Counted from the first letter of the stretch, positions 46,703 through 60,465 are shown. The stretch is 64,000 bases of DNA from Corylus avellana (GCF_901000735.1 NC_081547.1:3348001-3412000), one strand, 5' to 3'. The notes: generated from the sequence alone by a model not told the origin. Numbers and translations: made by a program.

Positions 46703-49700
46703 CGTTTCTGAAATATTGGAGCAGATGAAATAGTAGATCTAGAGTGTAATTAAAATCGGGGATTATATAGCTTAACGAGGTTTTCATATTGAATTGAAAT
46801 CAGTATCTAAGTATGATTAAATTTCATGCGTTTGATATAATTTTTAAAAAAGGAAATGCAAAATCAGTCTATGTAATTTCATTAGATTGCAAATAGCTTT
46901 ACGAAGTTTAAAAAATGATTAAAAACTCTTTGAGGGTAAGCAAAAAACACAAATAGGTCCCACAGACACATGATTTTTGTTAACAAATTAGATGGAATCC
47001 AATAATGTGCCATGATCGACAACACCAAGAATATTGTGACAAATGAAAAAGTATTAAAATATAAAAGAAAATTTAAGACCACCCTCTGCCAACCAACATG
47101 TAACTACTTGCAACTCAATAAAGCCAAGTGGACTAATTTTGTATATATATATATATATATTTTTCCTAATTTTTATAGAGGCCTTGTACTAAGTAGCATA
47201 ATTAGTAATATGCGAGAAAACATTGTAAACTACATGTGGATTTGGAAAGTTTTACTTAGAGTGAGGAATTAGTATGCAATATATATATACACACGCAATA
47301 CACCTTTTAATTAAAATGTTAAAAAAATATAAATAAAAAATTAAGGTACATTGACTATGCCACATCAACTGAAAATGTTAAAAGAGTGTTGAGAAAATAC
47401 AAAATAACATTTATTATATCAACTATATATATACATACATGCACATTATTCTTGGGTACTTTCCTAAACTTAGGCGCATTGGATTTATTAGAAGTGTATT
47501 TCTACTCTGATTTTTCGTTAGCATTAATGGTGAGCTTAATAGTGCATTTTTGGCTTCAGCCTCTTTGCAGTGGTTGTTGTTGGTTCCAAGTAAGGATTCA
47601 TATAGAATTGCCTTAATCTGTGCCCATTTTGTTTCTGTAATAGCCTTGTACAGCCTTTTAAGAAGACCGAGTGACTTGTTTGACCTATGTTCTACCTATT
47701 GTAATTATTTTTGCATTGTTTTAGTTTGTTTTGAATCTGTTGTTGAGAAGTCCACTCCATTTTTGTTTTAAGGATCACTCACTTCTTATTCCTTTCGGAT
47801 AAGAATTGGGAAGGATCCTCTTCTATAACCATTTCATTATTCAATTAAAAAAAAAAAAAAAAAATTGGAGAGGTTAACTGTTTCTTTCCGGGGAAGATAT
47901 GTCTAAGACAAAGGGACCCATCATTTCCTTACCTCTTTGTACGTCTTGGTAATGAAAGCTTTTTTTAGCTTCCATTTGAAGATAATAGAAAGGGCACAGC
48001 ATCACCATATCTGTTTTGGGGAAGTAAATTCAATTTTAGTGATAAAAAATTGCTTCTCTCGACTTAAGGACATGTCTGGCCTCACTCCCAACCGGGAAAA
48101 AAGCAACCTCTTCTCTTGTGAAGAGACACAGTCTGCCAAAACGATGTTAAAGAAATAAACTAAAGAGATAGAAAACATTAAAAGAAATTGGTTCCACAAA
48201 TTAAAATCTTATATGCACAAAAAAGATCAACATGTTTGGTCCAACTGGCCGGTTCTAGTTTGTTCTAGACTTAGTTTCCTTGCAATTTGCATGTTGATGT
48301 TTGATTATAGTTGGGACCCTTTACCCTTATCTATGACTATAAGTGTACCAGTTTTGAAAGTGATTCGAATCTCATTAAATTGCAGATATTTTTGTGTAGG
48401 ACATTATGATAATTGGTCCATCTAAGCTGCTCTTTTTTTCTTTCCCAGCAAATGGGTTATGGGAAAGGAGATATAGTGGGTGAGGTAGGTTGCCTCCCGA
48501 GGCAGGGTCGGATAGCACAAATGTTTGTGTCTGAAGGATCATGCCTCACTAACACCCATTTCTCTCATCCATCCAAAGCAATCATAAAGAAAAGAAGATA
48601 TATATATAATGGTCAAACCCCATCTATAGCAAAAGGACCATGTGAGATATCCCACTAGTGCCCCAACATACCCATAGAGGCTTTGATTATTTGTGTGGGG
48701 ATACCCCTTTTCATCAATTTAAGACATGCATGGGCTATTTGGCTACCTCTCACAACCCTCAAGTTCATTGTATCCTTCTCCTTTCACACCCTTCATTGTT
48801 TAAAAACAAAAACAAAAACAAAAAATCATTTATTATCCACATCTATCTCTTTTCTTTTATATATACACAATTAAATGTAACAAAATAAAATATTATTTAT
48901 GACTTAAAAGCTTCATTGTAATAAAATATTGGTTTTTTGGGGTAAGAAATTTTATTTTTATTCCATCTTCCATGCATGCATTAGGCTTGGTAGCTAGAGG
49001 AGATGCATAGAAGTTTGGTGGGGGTGGAAGCCAGTATAAATAATAATAAATGAAGATAAGGTCATATGAGTTGAAATAGGAAGTTTCATGAGATTCATTT
49101 GTATAATACGTATGAATACAGACAATGAATTGGTTGGTTGGTTGTATTAGATTTTGGCAGAAGAACTGCCCAATTAAAGGGGGGCAGATTGCAGATCCTG
49201 AACCAAAATTCTTCACCATGTGTGATGTCCCTTATGCCAAGGGAGACGTATAGAATGTTACTCCATCTCAGACAAAATTTGCTCCAAAACAAGTTATACA
49301 AGAAAATTGAATTAAAAAAAAAAAAAAAAAAATTTACAGAAGTTTTTTTATATTACATGGTCAAATCTTATTAATCAGATCGAACATGTGAAGTTCGTTG
49401 AACAATTGACTTGTTAGTTTGATAAGTTTCCAAATTGGTCTAAATTATCACTTATAGCACAATATTTTGACTACTTTAGAACCATTTTGATTAAATTATA
49501 TATTAGTCTTTAATTCTAATTGGATAAAGTTTTTTCCTAAAGTGGGGTAGGAATTTCCTCAAACTCCGTCTTTAAACTAACATCTGTTTATAAAGCAAGC
49601 ATTTAATTCTTATACGTAATTAGAAAATTCTTTTATTCTAATTTCCACCTCAAGCACGTTAAACCATCAATACATAGTGAAATCAGGAGATGATTTCTTT

Positions 49701-51308
49701 TTTTCCTTTTTTTTTTTTTTTGTTGTCCCATGTCAGTGATGTGACTGATGTCACCCACCCTGTGCCATTGTCGGCGTTTTCTTCTCTTCAACGCATGGTC
49801 CGGTCCAGATATGGATAAAATTCACTACGCTGTCATCAAACTCCCAATGGCATGGGATGATTTAAGGGAGCCCATGGGCCATGGAGGGTTTTGTGAACAG
49901 ATAAACGATTTTGGCCCAAAGTGTATGTCCAACTCTCGAAGCTTAGCCCAACCCACGCTAAGCACGGCTCGATTCAAGGCCAGGGCCCAGGAATGAGGAA
50001 GCTCTCTGTTTGATACGCACAATTTGACAATTTGACAGACAGGAACAGGCTCATTGTTCATGTCTCGATCAACTTTATATCACGAGTATCCAACAACATC
50101 AATTGCACGTGATTCGCGAACGTCCCTACTTTTTTGGAAACCTGACCAATATTGTCGTGCCCAAAGAAAAGGGAAGTTGGGAGTATGAAAATTAATTAAC
50201 AGTCCAGACAAATTAGGTTATCTTTTGATATTTGAGATATTGTCCAAGAAGAATGTACATCAATGGATTCAGTTTCTCTTGGAAAGGATTATGATGTAAG
50301 ATGAGGTAAGGATTTAGGTTTATCAATAAATTTAGAGAAAAATTACACATAGACTCTCAAACTATCAAATGATTTGTAATGTTTCTTCAATTTTTTTTTT
50401 TTTTTTAAAAAAGAAAATTATAATGTAAGGTTTTAATCTAGTCGAGAGAGCTGAGTTGATCGACAATCTAATATCGATATATATCAAAGTATAATTTTCC
50501 ATGTACATTTTTAATTTGGTTTATATCAAATACAAGTCATATGCAAGAGAAATTATTGGTTCCATTTTACAAATGTTTTGTAACAAGATTTTTGTTTGAT
50601 TAGTAATAAAAGGTAATTGATAAGATATAAATGCGTGAATTTTTGTATGAATAAAATAAAAATATATTTATTTAAAAATAAAAATAAGGATAGAAACATG
50701 TGCTGATAAGACATTTTGTCATTGCAGAATATATATATATATATCGTTTGATGCCAAAATTGATAATCTGGTCGAACATGTGCTCATAAGACATTTTGGC
50801 CACATGCATAATGCTATTGATGATTAATAACTAATTTTCTTTTACATTAGTACTGTTTTTATATATATTTTTTTTAAAAAAAAAGATAAGAATAAGATTC
50901 TTAAATTTTGCTCAAATGTGAAAATTTAATGATAATTTTCATTTAACGTCACGTTAAAAAATGTGCACTTGAGAGTACTGAGTAGATATAGCATTACTCA
51001 TTAGTTTAAGAAAGCAAACTCTATTCTTTGAGTATTCGTCCAATGGAGGGAAAGGAACTGGAACGTGGATTTGCTTTTTAAGGAGAGGCTTACATGCGGT
51101 CCAGCAAAACTACTGCAATCTGCGGTAGTTTGGTTGGAAGGTTGAGATCTTCCAAGGAGATTTTAACCCCAAAACGACAGTAGGTCATGATTTTAATAAA
51201 AAAAAAAAAAATTGACGGCAAGAAGGATGCCCGTTAACTCCCATCCAAACGTCCTTTCTCCTTCTTATTTTCTTCCCAAAACTTCTCTCCACTCTCCACT
51301 AGTATTCC
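46703..51308 (+). repeat. Copy A of the second large direct duplication
   Basis: From TTCTGAAATATTGG onward this segment is repeated at 59262-64000 with scattered substitutions and a few indels; the match runs to the window edge and probably beyond. No protein-coding gene is supported inside it. Short frames occur on both strands and recur in the other copy without improvement. Confidence 0.9.
47550..47867 (+). mobile_element. Possible retroposon 3' end with poly(A) tail
   Basis: About 300 bp of non-coding, T-rich DNA ends AACCATTTCATTATTCAATT and then an 18-nt A run, the usual look of a plant LINE 3' UTR. In the other copy (60090-60465) the A run is replaced by a (TA)n(TG)n microsatellite. 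No coding part was found. Confidence 0.35.
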
Positions 51309-52185
51309 CCCCGGAGCGCTATGGTTAGAAAAACCCAAAATCAACGTCGGCAGCCCTGAAACGTGGGAAAACTTGAAGCTACTAAAGACTCCCAAAGCTA
51401 TGACCTCAGACCCTATGTTTCCAGCTACAGAGGTAGTTCATGACTCTCCCGGCTCAAAATGAAATCACAACCATAAAATGGCCCAAAAACATAAAATTCG
51501 CAATGCACATCATCTAATTTGAGAGCAGAAAAATGTAGAAAATAATCAACATTTATTTTCTGCAACAATATTAAGTGCTTTGTCATTCTCGGCACTTTCC
51601 TCCTCTGCAGATTTGAAAGCCCCTACAGCTCCAGTAGCTACTACAGCCAATTGAGCGCCGTGGCTAGACTGCCGTGATCACTAATCACGCTGGGTGCATC
51701 GCTGCTCTTCTGGGCACAGGCGGTGACTCCATTTTTGGGTAGAGAAGTTGCGCCACAAACCCTAAGAAATATCAGGTCTATCGATTTTGGGTTTTTCTAC
51801 CCATAGCGACAGTCGGATTGGAAGCATAAGAGAGGTCACACCGTCGTTTCAGGGCTGCCGGCGTCGACAAGCATTGAGAGACTGGAGATTTTGTCGATTT
51901 TGGGTTTTTCTACCCATAGCACACCAGAAAGGAATACTGGCGAGGATCTGAAATATTTGTGGAATGTGGTTTTTTGAAAAAGAGAACAGAGAGAGAAGTC
52001 TTGGAGAAGAGAGAAGACGTTTGGATGGGAGTTAACGGGGCATCCCTTCCTGCCGTCAATTTTTTTAAAAAGAAATCATGACCTACTGCCATTTTGGGGT
52101 TAAAATCTCCTTGGAAGATCTCAACCTTCCAACCAAACTACCGCAGATTGCAGTAGTTTTGTTGGACCGCATGTAAGCCTCTCCC
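51082..52185. mobile_element. Non-autonomous MULE with 9-bp target-site duplication
   Basis: A 1,104-bp element whose ends are long inverted repeats. The arms match over more than 200 bp (for example CTTACATGCGGTCCAGCAAA on the left against its complement at 52150-52180), and weaker pairing reaches about 280 bp. The 9-bp direct repeat GCTTTTTAA lies exactly at both edges (51073-51081 and 52186-52194), the standard Mutator-like duplication. There is no transposase, so mobility would need a partner element. The left end appears again at 63774 in the duplicated contig. Confidence 0.85.
51546..51732 (-). pseudogene. Possible gene fragment captured inside the MULE
   Basis: On the minus strand a 5'-leader-like TTAGGGTTT precedes ATG at 51732, which reads MESPPVPRRAAMHPA and then stops. 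A second frame continues as GAQLAVVATGAVGAFKSAEE and then ESAENDKALNIVAENKC before a stop. The amino-acid and base composition is richer and more coding-like than the flanks. The source gene was not recognised. Capture by a MULE (Pack-MULE) is an inference. Confidence 0.3.
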
Positions 52186-52194
52186 GCTTTTTAA

Positions 52195-53729
52195 ATTCTC
52201 AGGTATTTTGGTTTTCAAATCAATTGGTTTTTGTTTCCCAAGTTTGGGTATTTTGTTTCCTATGAATTAACAGTGAATTGATGTGTCAAATGATAAGTGG
52301 TTAATTTTAATGGTAAAGTGACAGAAAAACCTATTTAAAATTTGAATAAAATTTAAGGACTTTATTATTAAAATTGAAAACTCAATAACTAAGCCTAAAT
52401 TAAATAAAAATCTTTGGACTAAGTATAAATTTTCCATATATGTATATTATAAGTATAAAAACACTCGAGATAGTCATGAATTGCTACCAATTTCTTATGT
52501 ATATTAATACGACATGAAGTAATTTGTAATTTAGGCCAACTACAATGACTAATTATTTATTCCAAAAAACGATATTTTTTTATTCGCTCATTGTTTTTTT
52601 TTTTTTTACAATCATTTTATTATTTTATTTGTTAAAATAATAGGGATATCATAAGAATATAAAAAAAAAAATAAGTGGCATTTTTGATACATTTTGGTAG
52701 TTTTGGAGATTATTTTAGTACCTTTCAAACATTGGAGGGCTATATCACAAGCTACTGATAGTTTGGATGACTTTTTTATATTTTTTTCCTAAAAAATGAA
52801 TATTTTTAACCAAGAAAATGTAGAATTTACAATAAAAGGAATGAGAAGATTACAAGAGAGCGGATGTAATCAAATGACATCATATTGCACGTATAGCTAG
52901 TTTTAGTTGCTTTGCTCAGATTAAAAAAATAAAATTCTGTGGCGCACGTTTTATCCTCTGGTCTGAGAACCGACCATTTAAGTGGTAGTCTGGTAGAGTA
53001 CACTTTTAGTGGGGTCAAATGAAGTCAATGATTAAATAAGTTAAAATGACCATGTGAAGCTTGCTGGTTGTTTCGCAGAAAGACTTTAATGCCGAACTAT
53101 TTCTCACAAAATTACTTTTCAATACTTTTATTTTTATATTAAATCAATTGTGTTTTTTATTATAATTCAAATTAAAAAATAACTACAACACAATTTTTTT
53201 TTTTTCATATAAAATATTTTTATTTTTTTCTCACATCAATCAATTTATGGTATAATAAAAAAGCCAAATGCCTTTACCAAACAGCCCCCTAAGTAATTTG
53301 GAATTCGGCTAGAAAAAGTAATTTGCCTATATTTGTTAATGTGTTTTGAGAATTTTGTTTTTATTTTTAGTTTGAGAAAATATTATGTATTAAAATATTA
53401 ATTAAATGATTAATATTGACTTCACATTTTACCAAATTTCATTAAAAAAATTTATGTGTTGGACCTCATTTGTTGAGGAAGGGTATTAAAATACTAATTA
53501 AATGATTAAATTTGTTATTTCTTAAAAGCTTATCTTCTTAGATTAAGTAATGATTTAACATTATGATATAATATGGAAATAAAGATTATTTTTTATTTGA
53601 GTTGTTTATTAATACTTTTGTTTTGAGGTTAGAATAAAAATTTTAACAAACAGAGCCAAAGTTATTTTTAGTTTAAAATAACAATTAAATTTTTCTCCTC
53701 AATTGTATAAAAAAGAAAAGAAAAAAAAA
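52195..53729. other. Intergenic region without a supported gene
   Basis: AT-rich DNA between the MULE and the next inverted-repeat element; no gene seen. Confidence 0.6.
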
Positions 53730-54234
53730 ATTAGTTTCCCAAACTACCGATCATTTTCATTTTAACTCCCTAATATTCAAAAAGTGATAAAGTAGTCTCT
53801 CAAACTACCAACTAGTTGTAATTTGGCCACTTCGTTAGTCATTACCATCAAATAAGATGAAAAATTCAATACTACGTTGTTTTGACAATGTTAAATTATT
53901 AAAATACCCTTAAAAAAAATTCAATTAAAAAAAATCCCTCCAAAACAACGTTGTTTTGAGGAAAAAAAAAAAAAACGGCCACCCCTAAACCACCATTTTT
54001 AAAAAAATGACGTCGTTTTTTAGGAGCATTTTTTAAATTGATTTTTTTTTTAAATGACATTTTAGTAACTTAACCTTAAAAAACAACGTCGTTTTGTATT
54101 TTTCATCCTATTTGACGGTGTTGACTAACAGAGTAGTCAAATTACAATTTTTTGATAATTTAAAGGTTATTTTATCACTTTTTTAATTTGAGGGAACTAA
54201 AATAAAAATAATTGATAATTTGAAGGACTAAATT
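53730..54234. mobile_element. MITE with >100-bp imperfect inverted repeats
   Basis: The left end (TTAGTTTCCCAAACTACC, on to AAAGTGATAAAGTAG and TTCGTTAGTCA) and the reverse-complemented right end (TTTAGTCCTTCAAATTATC, AAAAAGTGATAAAATAA, CTGTTAGTCA) match at roughly 75% over about 115 bp. Inside is a second palindromic region around AACAACGTTGTTTTGAGG and ACAACGTCGTTTT. No coding sequence. The interior CCACCCC motifs recall the element at 13312-13822. Confidence 0.65.
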
Positions 54235-54623
54235 ATATTTTCTTCGAAAAAGAAATTAGATGCCATGGATTATTGTGGATCAGCAATGATGGTGAAAGTG
54301 CTAAACTGACCCTACTACTGCTCAACAGAAAAAGGACTAACCCATCTATTACTCATGGAGTTTTTTCTTTTTTCTTTTTTTTTTTTTTTAAAAAAAAGAA
54401 TTCTACGCCTTAATTAAACTACACTTCAAAAAAAAAATTCTACGCCTTAAACTACACTTCAAAAAAAAAAAAAAAAAATCAGTTTAGTCAATCATCATTG
54501 CTGACTAGCAATAATCGATTGGAACCAACCCCTGTGGTTAGATGAAGCTTCGTGTTGCATCTGCATCTATATAAAGAGTGAAGGGACCTTGCTTAGCTTC
54601 TGTAAATATTATAGTATACAGCG

Positions 54624-57600
54624 ATGGCTTCAGTGGCTTGCGACAAGGGCTTCTCTAGCAGTCATTTTCTGTTGAAGCCAGAGGAAGTGCGTTTCTTGGA
54701 TCTCATTCGCATCTTATTTTCCAGTGACATAGAGAACAGAGACTTCGTTGACACCTCCGAGGGCAAGGAGGAAAGTTTTCGCCGCAGGTGGCTCATTTTC
54801 GTCTCTATTTTGGCCCAAAAGTTCCTGCTTTTTGTGGCCAAGCCGCTCGAAGCCATTGGATCAGTGATCGAGATGTGGCTCAACCTTGTCATATGTAATC
54901 GCAACATCGGTGTCCTCTTGCTCAATCTTATACGAGGTCAGTACTCTCCTCCTCTTCTTAATTAATATAACATTCTTTTGCAAACACAGCCTCAAATATT
55001 GCTAAATCTGTCTCATTTAATTAATATCTGGAATTGTTTGAATCTTATCTTTTACTCGAGTATAATGGCCAATTAAGTGGTTAATTTGCATACCGTATCT
55101 CTCCAAAATATAGCATAGAAAGCAGAAGAATTTGTGGCCATTCACTTCATTTGGAGTTGCAGAATAAATCTGGGATTTACTGTTCAAGATTTTTAACTAT
55201 GGGATTTACTGTTCAAGATTTTTATTTATTTTTAAAAAATTTTGCAAAATCTTTTGATAATTTGAGTTTTTTTTTTTGTTTTTTTCCCCTCTATTTGCTT
55301 TTGCGCCGAAAGAAAAATTAATATGCTCGAGAAACGAATTGCCCTATGAACAACACTGATCATTCTAGGTTTGTAAGCTATGAGCTCACAAAAGTATATA
55401 TATATACAGCTTATTATATGATGAAGTAATTAGAAAAAATGATTGTAAGAATTTCATGTGTCCTCAAGAAACCATAACCACTCTTATACTTAAATTAATT
55501 AATACATTGTTTGACAAAATAAATGAATGAAGAAAGTCTAGAGAAAAAGTATCCAAGCTTAATAATTTGGTTGGTGTTCAGCTTGTAATAAGGCTCTTTA
55601 CTCTCTCACTCAATATATGTCGCCTTTGGGATAAATAGTTTTGGTTTAAACCTTTAGGTTGTGAATGTGATCATTAACTTGACTTTCGGGTTAAGGAAGA
55701 AGAGTTTTGGTATGAGAGTCTTTTCATTCTCAGAGTCGAGGAATAATTGTTATTTATGCATTTGGTTGAGTCTGTCTATCACTAATTTAGTATTAAATTT
55801 GATTTTAGTCATGAGTTAGTGGACTGGTCTCAAATCTTGTACTAAATTTGGTAATCTTGTAATTTCATGTTATGATTGCTTCAGAGCTTTGCTCTATAAT
55901 GTAAAAACTTTATACTCGTAGTATTATCGAATGAAATGTTATATTTTCTCAAAAAAAATAAAAAAAAATAATCTGGTAGGTTCTTTGAAAAATAGATCTA
56001 AATCCTTGTCACGTGAATTATTTTCCATATAATGGATTTGGGCATTTGTATTGTATATTTGTATGTAGGGTTATTGTTTATATCATTATGTGCATAGGGT
56101 TTGGTGATTTCCCCCCAATTTTGCTGACGTTCGACAGCCAAACAGCTAGCCAAGGACAATGGGACAGAAACTGTCGTCTCAACATTTCTATATAAGAAAC
56201 AATTAATTATTGATATTCAGGCGTGAAAGAGAATAAATGCATTAAATTAAACATTAACCCAAAAATATTCCAATGTAATATAAATTAATATAAAACGAGA
56301 ATGCATGGGAGAGGTGTTTTAAAATCTAAGAATGTTTTGATTTGTTTGATTTAGGTAGTTAATTAAGTAGATTTATTTTAACAACTTGCTCGATCATTCA
56401 CGTGGATATGTCCCGGTTTGCTTGCATCGTCCAAATTGGTACCCTTGGAAGATGAAGAAAATATTCGTTATTTTTTCATTTTGCGTTTATTTTGTGGACA
56501 CTATATATTCTGGGGCATGAGCTGTTATGACACGAAAATATGATTACGAGCCCCACTAGCTAATGTTCTTTTGTTGTACGCAATTACGTGTCAGTCCTGA
56601 CCATATATATTTGGAGAGATATTAATTAAAAGCTGCTCTCTGGTGTAGCTGCATGCATGATTACGCACGATGGATGATAAGGTGGAGCATTTTATCTTTT
56701 TGATTTGATGTGGGCAAAAATGGTGCATTTTTATAGGGCATCCTTGTGCTTTTTCCATAAGATAAAAAGGGAAGAAGAAACATAATTAAGAATCTCTAGC
56801 TCCACTAAAAAAAAAGTGAGAAAAGGGTTGGGCACCAGCTACGAGGAATATGATCCAAAGTCTTTCCTGGCCCCATCCCCATTGCCTTGTTTCTTTCTTA
56901 TAGCCCACGTATGACTTTTAGCGTCATCCTTCGTGGAGACTAATTACGACAGGCGTGACGAGCGGTGAGATGCTTCTTTTTTTTATTTTTTTCCAACATG
57001 TGTTTCACGTTTCAGCCCAATTACTTTTTTCTTCTTAATTAATAAGTAATGTCAATATAATGAAAATTAAGCTTTTAGCATAACACAATCTTCCTATTGT
57101 AATTATTAATTAATTAAACCACAAACTCAATAAATACTAAATCTGGCTACGCAAAACCATTAATTACTTAATGGGGTTAATGTGACGCAGGGAGGTTGGT
57201 AAAACCGGATAAAACATCAGCAACTTTCTTGTCGTTTATTGGTAATTTGGACAAGCGAGTGGAGTTGGACAGTAGCATCAAGTGTGGAGATGGCAGGTAC
57301 AATGCAGCACTGGCTATGATGGCTTCTAAAGCATCGTATGAGAACAAATCCTATCTCGAAACTACAGTCAACGATCATTGGAAGGTATTTATATCTATAT
57401 AATTCGTTAATTTACATTTTTTATATATTTAAATATTGTCATTCAATTCAAGTATCAATGTATTTGTCTTGAGCAGATGGAGTTCTTGGATTGTTATGAC
57501 TTCTGGAACGGTAAGAATTAAGCAACTTAATTAAATTCATCAAAATGCGCCATGTTTGGTGGTTCCCAAAAATCTTAAAACGATTTTCATTCATGCCTGG

Positions 57601-58591
57601 CATGCAGAGTATCAAGAAAAACCCACAACACAAGCCTTCATGCTTCGTGATAAAAATGCCGACCACGACACCATTGTTGTGGCCTTTAGAGGCACCGAGC
57701 CCTTTGACTCAGATGCATGGTGCTCTGACTTCGACATCTCCTGGTACGGAATCCGCGATGTGGGAAAAATGCATGGTGGGTTTATGAAAGCCCTGGGTTT
57801 ACAGAAGAATCTCGGTTGGCCTAAGGAAGTCGAACAAAACGACAGCCGCCCTGCTTTAGCTTACTATGCCATTAGAGAGAAGCTGAAAGAACTTGTGCAA
57901 GAAAATGATAAAGCAACGTATATATTGACAGGGCACAGCTTGGGTGGGGCTCTAGCAATCCTCTTCCCAGCAATCTTGTTAATGCACGATGAGAAATTGC
58001 TGCTGGAGAGATTGGGGGGTGTTTATACTTTTGGGCAGCCTAGGGTGGGAGATGAAAAGTTCGGGGAGTTTATGGAAAAAAAGCTCAAGGATTATAATAT
58101 ACGCTATTTTAGATTTGTTTACAGTAATGATATGGTGGCTAGATTGCCCTACGATGACAAAACACTAATGTTCAAACACTTTGGGACTTGCCTATACTAT
58201 AATAGAGCATACAAGGGGAAGGTAAGCACATCTTTTTTCTCTTATTGTCACGCCCATTGAAAACCCACTAAAGAAAAATTCATTTTTGATGCAGATTGTT
58301 GCAGAGGAGCCAAACAAGAACTATTTCTCACCATTGGGAGCGATTCCTATGATGATAAATGCGTTTTGGGAGCTGATTAGAAGCTTTACAATTAAGTACA
58401 AAAAGGGACCCGAGTACAGAGAAAGCTCACTCCTTAAAATATTTAGGCTAATTGGTTTAGTAATGCCAGGAGTACCAGCTCATTGCCCCCAGGATTATGT
58501 CAATGCCACTCGGCTGGGATCCTCTGACTTGTTCCTCCCACCCAAGGAACCAGAAAATCAACATCAAATTATAATGACTACTACAGTTTGA
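54624..58591 (+). CDS. OBL1: Class 3 triacylglycerol lipase, OBL1 type (5 exons)
   Basis: Exons 54624-54936, 57191-57384, 57477-57510, 57608-58221 and 58295-58591 join to 483 residues in frame, all GT-AG. The N-terminal region ([39 protein letters not shown], hydrophobic to about 104) is the part that in OBL proteins contacts oil bodies or membranes. [34 protein letters not shown] and [14 protein letters not shown] are family blocks. The lipase domain has the oxyanion-side [10 protein letters not shown], nucleophile Ser291 in TGHSLGGA, Asp355 in [12 protein letters not shown] and His448 in [11 protein letters not shown], a complete Ser-Asp-His triad. OBL lipases hydrolyse tri-, di- and monoacylglycerols in seeds and pollen. 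Intron 1 is long (2.25 kb) and contains repeat DNA. Arabidopsis has a lipase next to HEC1 (At5g67050), in agreement. Confidence 0.93.
55570..55973 (+). mobile_element. Possible LINE 3' UTR with A-rich tail in lipase intron 1
   Basis: Non-coding sequence ends AGAGCTTTGCTCTATAATGT, then TATTATCGAATGAAATGTTA and an interrupted A tail, a common form of plant LINE 3' ends. It lies in sense orientation in the lipase intron. No coding part is present. Confidence 0.35.
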
Positions 58592-58780
58592 GGAGGAAAT
58601 TTGCATCAACTCATTTTACTTGCAATATTGCCTTTCTATATTGTGATCGAGTGTGCCGATGCATTTACTTTCAGTTTGTAAATGCTTTTCAGATTTTTTT
58701 TTTGAAAAAAGTGTTCTGATGTGATATAAATATTATAATATTTATGTGACATAAATGGGTTGTCTGTTAATGTTTTTATT

Positions 58781-58787
<7 letters not shown>

Positions 58788-58821
<34 letters not shown>
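58788..58821. repeat. (TA)n microsatellite downstream of the lipase
   Basis: About 17 TA units, roughly 200 bp after the stop codon. The rest of 58592-59141 is AT-rich with no gene; the last 90 bases before the gap have the look of a dispersed repeat. Confidence 0.9.
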
Positions 58822-58825
<4 letters not shown>

Positions 58826-59141
58826 AGACAGTGTTTTACCAAACATGCCTTCAAGCTTCACTTAATTAATTAGCTAGTAAAACGTCACTGTGAAATAAAT
58901 TCTATAGTCCAAGCGTATCGTCAAATAATGGGTTGGCTTTTACTGGATAAACCAAATTTAGGCAGGTGCATATTTATCCTTTGCGCCCATCAACATCGAA
59001 TCGTATTATATTTTATAATATAATTAAAAATAATTCATAGCTAAAGTTAAGTGGTACTGCCAATGTGGCGAATTGTCTCCTAGCCCTCGGGTTGAGGAGG
59101 GATTTATTTTCTGACTTTTGAGTTGAGGAAAAATTGTTTCC

Positions 59142-59241
59142 NNNNNNNNNNNNNNNNNNNNNNNNNNNNNNNNNNNNNNNNNNNNNNNNNNNNNNNNNNN
59201 NNNNNNNNNNNNNNNNNNNNNNNNNNNNNNNNNNNNNNNNN
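59142..59241. other. 100-N scaffold gap
   Basis: Exactly 100 N. The sequence on its right repeats sequence 12.5 kb to the left. Confidence 1.
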
Positions 59242-60407
59242 CATTGAAATGAAGAGAGCTCAAGTTCTGAAATATTGGTGCAGAAGAAATAGTAGATCTA
59301 GAGTGTAATTAAAATTGGGGATTATATAGCTTAACGAGGTTTTCATATTGAATTGAAATCAGTATCTAAGTATGATTAAATTTCATGCGTTTGATATAAT
59401 TTTTAAAAAAGGAAATACAAAATCAGTCCATGTAATTTCATTTGATTGCAAATAGCTTTACGAAGTTTAAAAAATGATTGAAAACTCTTTGGGGGTAAGC
59501 AAAAAACACAAATAGGTCCACAGACACATGATTTTTGTTAACAAATTAGATGGAATCCAATAATGTGCCATGATCGACAACACCAAGAATATTGTGACAA
59601 ATGAAAAAGTATTAAAATATAAAAGAAAATTTAAGACCACCATCTGCCAACCAACATGTAACTACTTGCAACTCAATAAAGCCACGTGGACTAATTTTGT
59701 ATATATATATATATTTTTCCTAATTTTTATAGAGGCCTTGTACTAAGTAGCATAATTAGTAATATGCGAGAAAACATTGTAAACTACATGTGGATTTGGA
59801 AAGTTTTACTTAGAGTGCCGAATTAGTATGCAATATATATATACACACACAATACACCTTTTAATTAAAATGTTAAAAAAATAAAAATAAAAAATTAAGG
59901 TACATTGACTATGCCACATCAACTGAAAATGTTAAAAGAGTGTTGAGAAAATACAAAATAACATTTATTATATCAACTATATATATACATACATGCACAT
60001 TATTCTTGGGTACTTTCCTAAACTTTGGCGCATTGGATTTATTAGAAGTGTATTTCTAGTCTGATTTTTCGTTAGCATTAAGGGTGAGCTTAATAGTACA
60101 TCTTTGGCTTCAGCCTCTTTGCAGTGGTTGTTGTTGGTTCCAAGTAAGGGTTCATATAGAATCGCCTTAATCTGTGTCCATTTTGCTTCTGTAACAGCCT
60201 TGTGCAGTCTCTTGAGAAGACCGAGTGACTTGTTTGACCTATGTTCTACTTATTGTAATTATTTTTGCACTGTTTTAGTTTGTTTTGAATTTGTTGTTGA
60301 GAAGCCCACCCTATTTTTGTTTCAAGGATCACCCACTTCTTCTTCATTTAGGATAAGAATTGGGAAGAATCCTCTCTTATAACCATTTCATTATTCAATT
60401 AGACCAA

Positions 60408-60464
<57 letters not shown>
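60408..60464. repeat. (TA)n(TG)n compound microsatellite
   Basis: About 10 TA units followed by about 17 TG units. The equivalent place in the other copy (47849-47866) is a plain A run. Confidence 0.95.

Positions 60465-60465
<1 letters not shown>

Noticed and set aside
48002..49301. Several short frames repeated at 60601-61931
   Set aside because: They recur because of the large duplication; none has a domain, and both strands are equally open.
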